DNA of 64,000 nt from assembly GCA_012274445.1 (NCBI GenBank), contig JAAROD010000054.1, positions 1,302,001-1,366,000 of the forward strand, given 5' to 3'. The stretch comes from Sclerotiophoma versabilis. Taxonomy: Eukaryota; Ascomycota; Dothideomycetes; Pleosporales; Didymellaceae. The position numbers and the translations under genes were made by a program. The notes beneath the pieces were generated by a model. The model had not been told where the DNA came from. It was given only the letters and a program-made list of their open reading frames with translations, and ran no database searches. Shown one piece after another: positions 62,105-64,000 of the stretch. Each line of letters begins with the position of its first letter. Position 1 is the first letter of the stretch.

Positions 62105-63230
62105 TCATGACTTATTCGCAACATTTATGACTGTCTTGCCTTTCGCTCGTCCTGTTCTCAGCTTTTTATACGCCTCTGGCGCTTTCTCGAGCTCGAAGAC
62201 CTCATCTATGACCGGCTTGACCTTGCCTTCCATCACCAAATCTGCGAGGCTTTGATAGTCATCGAAATTTGTCGATGCAAAAGCAAAAGAGAACGGCCTC
62301 TGTCCACCTCCGAGCGATGTAGGCACAATTAACCTAAAACCAAGGTCGTATATGAATCCCAGGCTGACCTGCGATCCAATCTGCACGTACTTCGTACCTG
62401 GTTTTGTGAACTTCGGTGCCTTCCAATACAACTCAGCCGGCTCGCCAATATTATCCAGCACAAAATCAAAATCTTTTCCACTCTTCTCCAACACAGCGGT
62501 TACGCCCTCCGTGCGGTAATCAATAACCTCATCCGCCCCCAAGTCCTTACACAACTGCACATTCGCACCTGCACATCAATTAGCACTGTCTCTCCATCTT
62601 ACTCACGGAGATCTATGGGTACTCACCAGAGCAAGTTGTAACAACCTCACATCCCAACGCCTTCGCAATCTGCACTGCAAACGTCCCCGTCCCGCCACTC
62701 CCACCATTAATCAGCACGCGATCCCCACTCTTCACATTCTTGACGAGACACTGATATGTAACCAGTCCGCAGACACCCAGTGCCGCGCCCTCCTCAAAAG
62801 AAACGCCATCAGGCAATGGCACGCTTCCGGCTTTAGAGCCAACGATGTACTCGCCCAGAGTGCCAAATTGCTGCTTGGGCTCGAGTTTGCCGAAGACGCG
62901 CTGTCCAAGTCTTAAAGGCGATTCAGGACCGGCTTTGGCAACAACCCCCGAGAAGTCCAACCCGGGAGTCGCGGGCTTGGGGATTGCCATTCTGCCTACG
63001 AGAGGGAGCTCGGCGAGCTTGAAGTCCACGGGATTGAGCGAGGCGGCGTGCACGCGGATCAGGCATTCTCCTCCGACGAGAGGACGGGAGGGGAGCGGTG
63101 CTGAAGGATTCAGGGTCAAGGAAGATTCTAAAGTCGTGCTGCAGGTACTCCATTGCCAGGCACGCATTGTTGGGGGGAGGTCCATGGTGGTGGGAGGGGA
63201 TGTGGTTGCTGTGGTTGTTACTGTGGCCAT
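62105..63230 (-). CDS. Zinc-type alcohol dehydrogenase-like / quinone oxidoreductase (MDR)
   Basis: Exons 62627-63230 and 62105-62568 (58-bp GTGAGT...CAG intron) encode 355 aa of the medium-chain dehydrogenase superfamily. The GroES-like half has ECLIRVHAASLNPVDFKLAE and GLDFSGVVAKAG. The nucleotide-binding half has GDRVLINGGSGGTGTFAVQI, the GGxGGxG form typical of NADPH quinone-oxidoreductase-like members, then LGADEVIDYRTE and DFVLDNIGEP. The zinc-binding Cys set is absent, so it is probably zinc-free, close to RTN4IP1/Yim1-type proteins. The start at 63230 (MATVTTTA) is chosen because similarity begins soon after. The frame stays open further upstream with a hydrophobic stretch (see findings). 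Confidence 0.88.
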
Positions 63231-63857
63231 TCTTGCTGGGTGATCATCGAAAGCAAAGCAGATGACAACGACGAGGACTAAAAGTATGAACTCTATGGCC
63301 TTTGAAGCTCTATTTGTGTGACTATCTGGTCTTGGGGAATGCCGATGAACGACGTCGTGCAGCCATGGCATGCACCTTCCGGCTTGATGATCCGGATCCC
63401 CACGCGGAGATGTTACGCAGTACATCGAGAGGGACAATAATTACGACCCACCTATCCAGATACATTTGTCGCATCGTCTTTGGCTGTTAACACTTTTAGC
63501 TTAGGTAGTCAATGTTTGCAGTTGCTGAAGGCCGGTCGTTCTAGATGTGTTGTCGTTGAAAGGTAGGACCGAGTTATTGGCTATCCTAGGTACAAACCCA
63601 GGCCGAAAAAGGTAGCTCCTCCAAAACATGTCCAGGCGGTCGTTGTTGTTTTGAGAGGAGGGGAAATGCCCAATCTCATCTGTTCAGGAACTATAATCGA
63701 ATGCTCGACTCGTGCTGCTTGCTACTTGTTGAAGGCGAGGTGTGCGCACTTTCACGATCTGGACGCCCCACTTCAGCCTCGCTCACAAATCTTCCCGCTG
63801 CCGGAACCCCAACCTCAACACCACGCCGCTATTCTGACTACGGACAGGCCCTCAAGC
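63231..63857. other. Divergent intergenic region
   Basis: It holds promoters of the MDR gene (minus) and the rightmost partial gene (plus). The frame upstream of the MDR start is open to 63437. Confidence 0.45.
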
Positions 63858-64000
63858 ATGGCGAGGATCACGCCTTGGCGCGCCTTGAAGGTAGCATTGG
63901 TGATGAGCGGCATCCTTCTAATCGTTTTGCCTGTGATCTGGCTAGCTTTGCCATTTCCTCTAGTCACAGCCGAGGAGCGGGCGACATACATTCAGAGCAT
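63858..64000 (+). CDS. Partial gene: N-terminus of a membrane-anchored protein
   Basis: The frame opens with an ATG at 63858 and is cut by the window end after 47 codons. The visible part is a short basic N-terminus (MARITPWRALKVA), one strong membrane segment (MSGILLIVLPVIWLALPFPL) and the start of a polar region. This is the topology of a type II anchor or an uncleaved signal. The family cannot be judged from this fragment. Confidence 0.5.
   Translation, partial: MARITPWRALKVALVMSGILLIVLPVIWLALPFPLVTAEERATYIQS

Overview
The window is nuclear DNA of a filamentous ascomycete. Introns are short (mostly 49-60 bp, GT...AG, many with a CTNAC-type branch site), genes are dense on both strands, and proteins match fungal families. 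The mix of plant-cell-wall enzymes (a PL1 pectate lyase and an AA9 LPMO) with Dothideomycete-like housekeeping genes suggests a plant-associated member of the Pleosporales. The order-level placement is an inference from gene content, not from a search.

Layout. 1-12.5 kb: 5' end of a MARVEL-like membrane protein, the kinetochore gene CENP-I/Mis6 (8 exons), an orphan 190-aa protein, a divergent pair (small subunit of serine palmitoyltransferase; mitochondrial GGQ release-factor-like protein), then a sparse 4-kb stretch with a promoter, leader repeats, a 70-aa spliced mini-gene and a decayed zinc-finger-type gene. 12.5-24 kb: secreted pectate lyase, a proline-rich protein, ADP/ATP carrier, a long empty interval, a TDA3-like FAD oxidoreductase and a WW-domain protein. 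24-38 kb: endocytic scaffold EDE1, a mitochondrial hypothetical protein, an SDR epimerase, GTP/GDP carrier GGC1, Rab GTPase YPT1 (with a GC-AG intron), an MFS transporter and a microsatellite-rich interval. 38-52 kb: bifunctional PABA synthase, a DUF255 thioredoxin-like protein, an intron-containing tRNA-Ile(AAU), an alpha/beta hydrolase, a RecJ-like DHH protein with a possible C-terminal PCNA-binding peptide, the AA9 LPMO and a DEDDy exonuclease. 51.6-64 kb: DEAH helicase ECM16/DHR1, proteasome assembly chaperone 3, FES1, actin, a second MFS transporter, a zinc-type dehydrogenase and the start of a membrane protein cut by the window end.

The genes form no biosynthetic cluster. Most are independent housekeeping genes, several in head-to-head pairs sharing 250-300 bp promoters. 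The most notable features are the DHH protein's C-terminal peptide, the 70-aa spliced gene beside a pseudogene, short tandem duplications at or near gene 3' ends (three cases), the GC-AG intron of YPT1, and a shared promoter motif upstream of ECM16 and FES1. All exon boundaries were placed by eye from splice signals, reading-frame continuity and family conservation; there is no transcript evidence.
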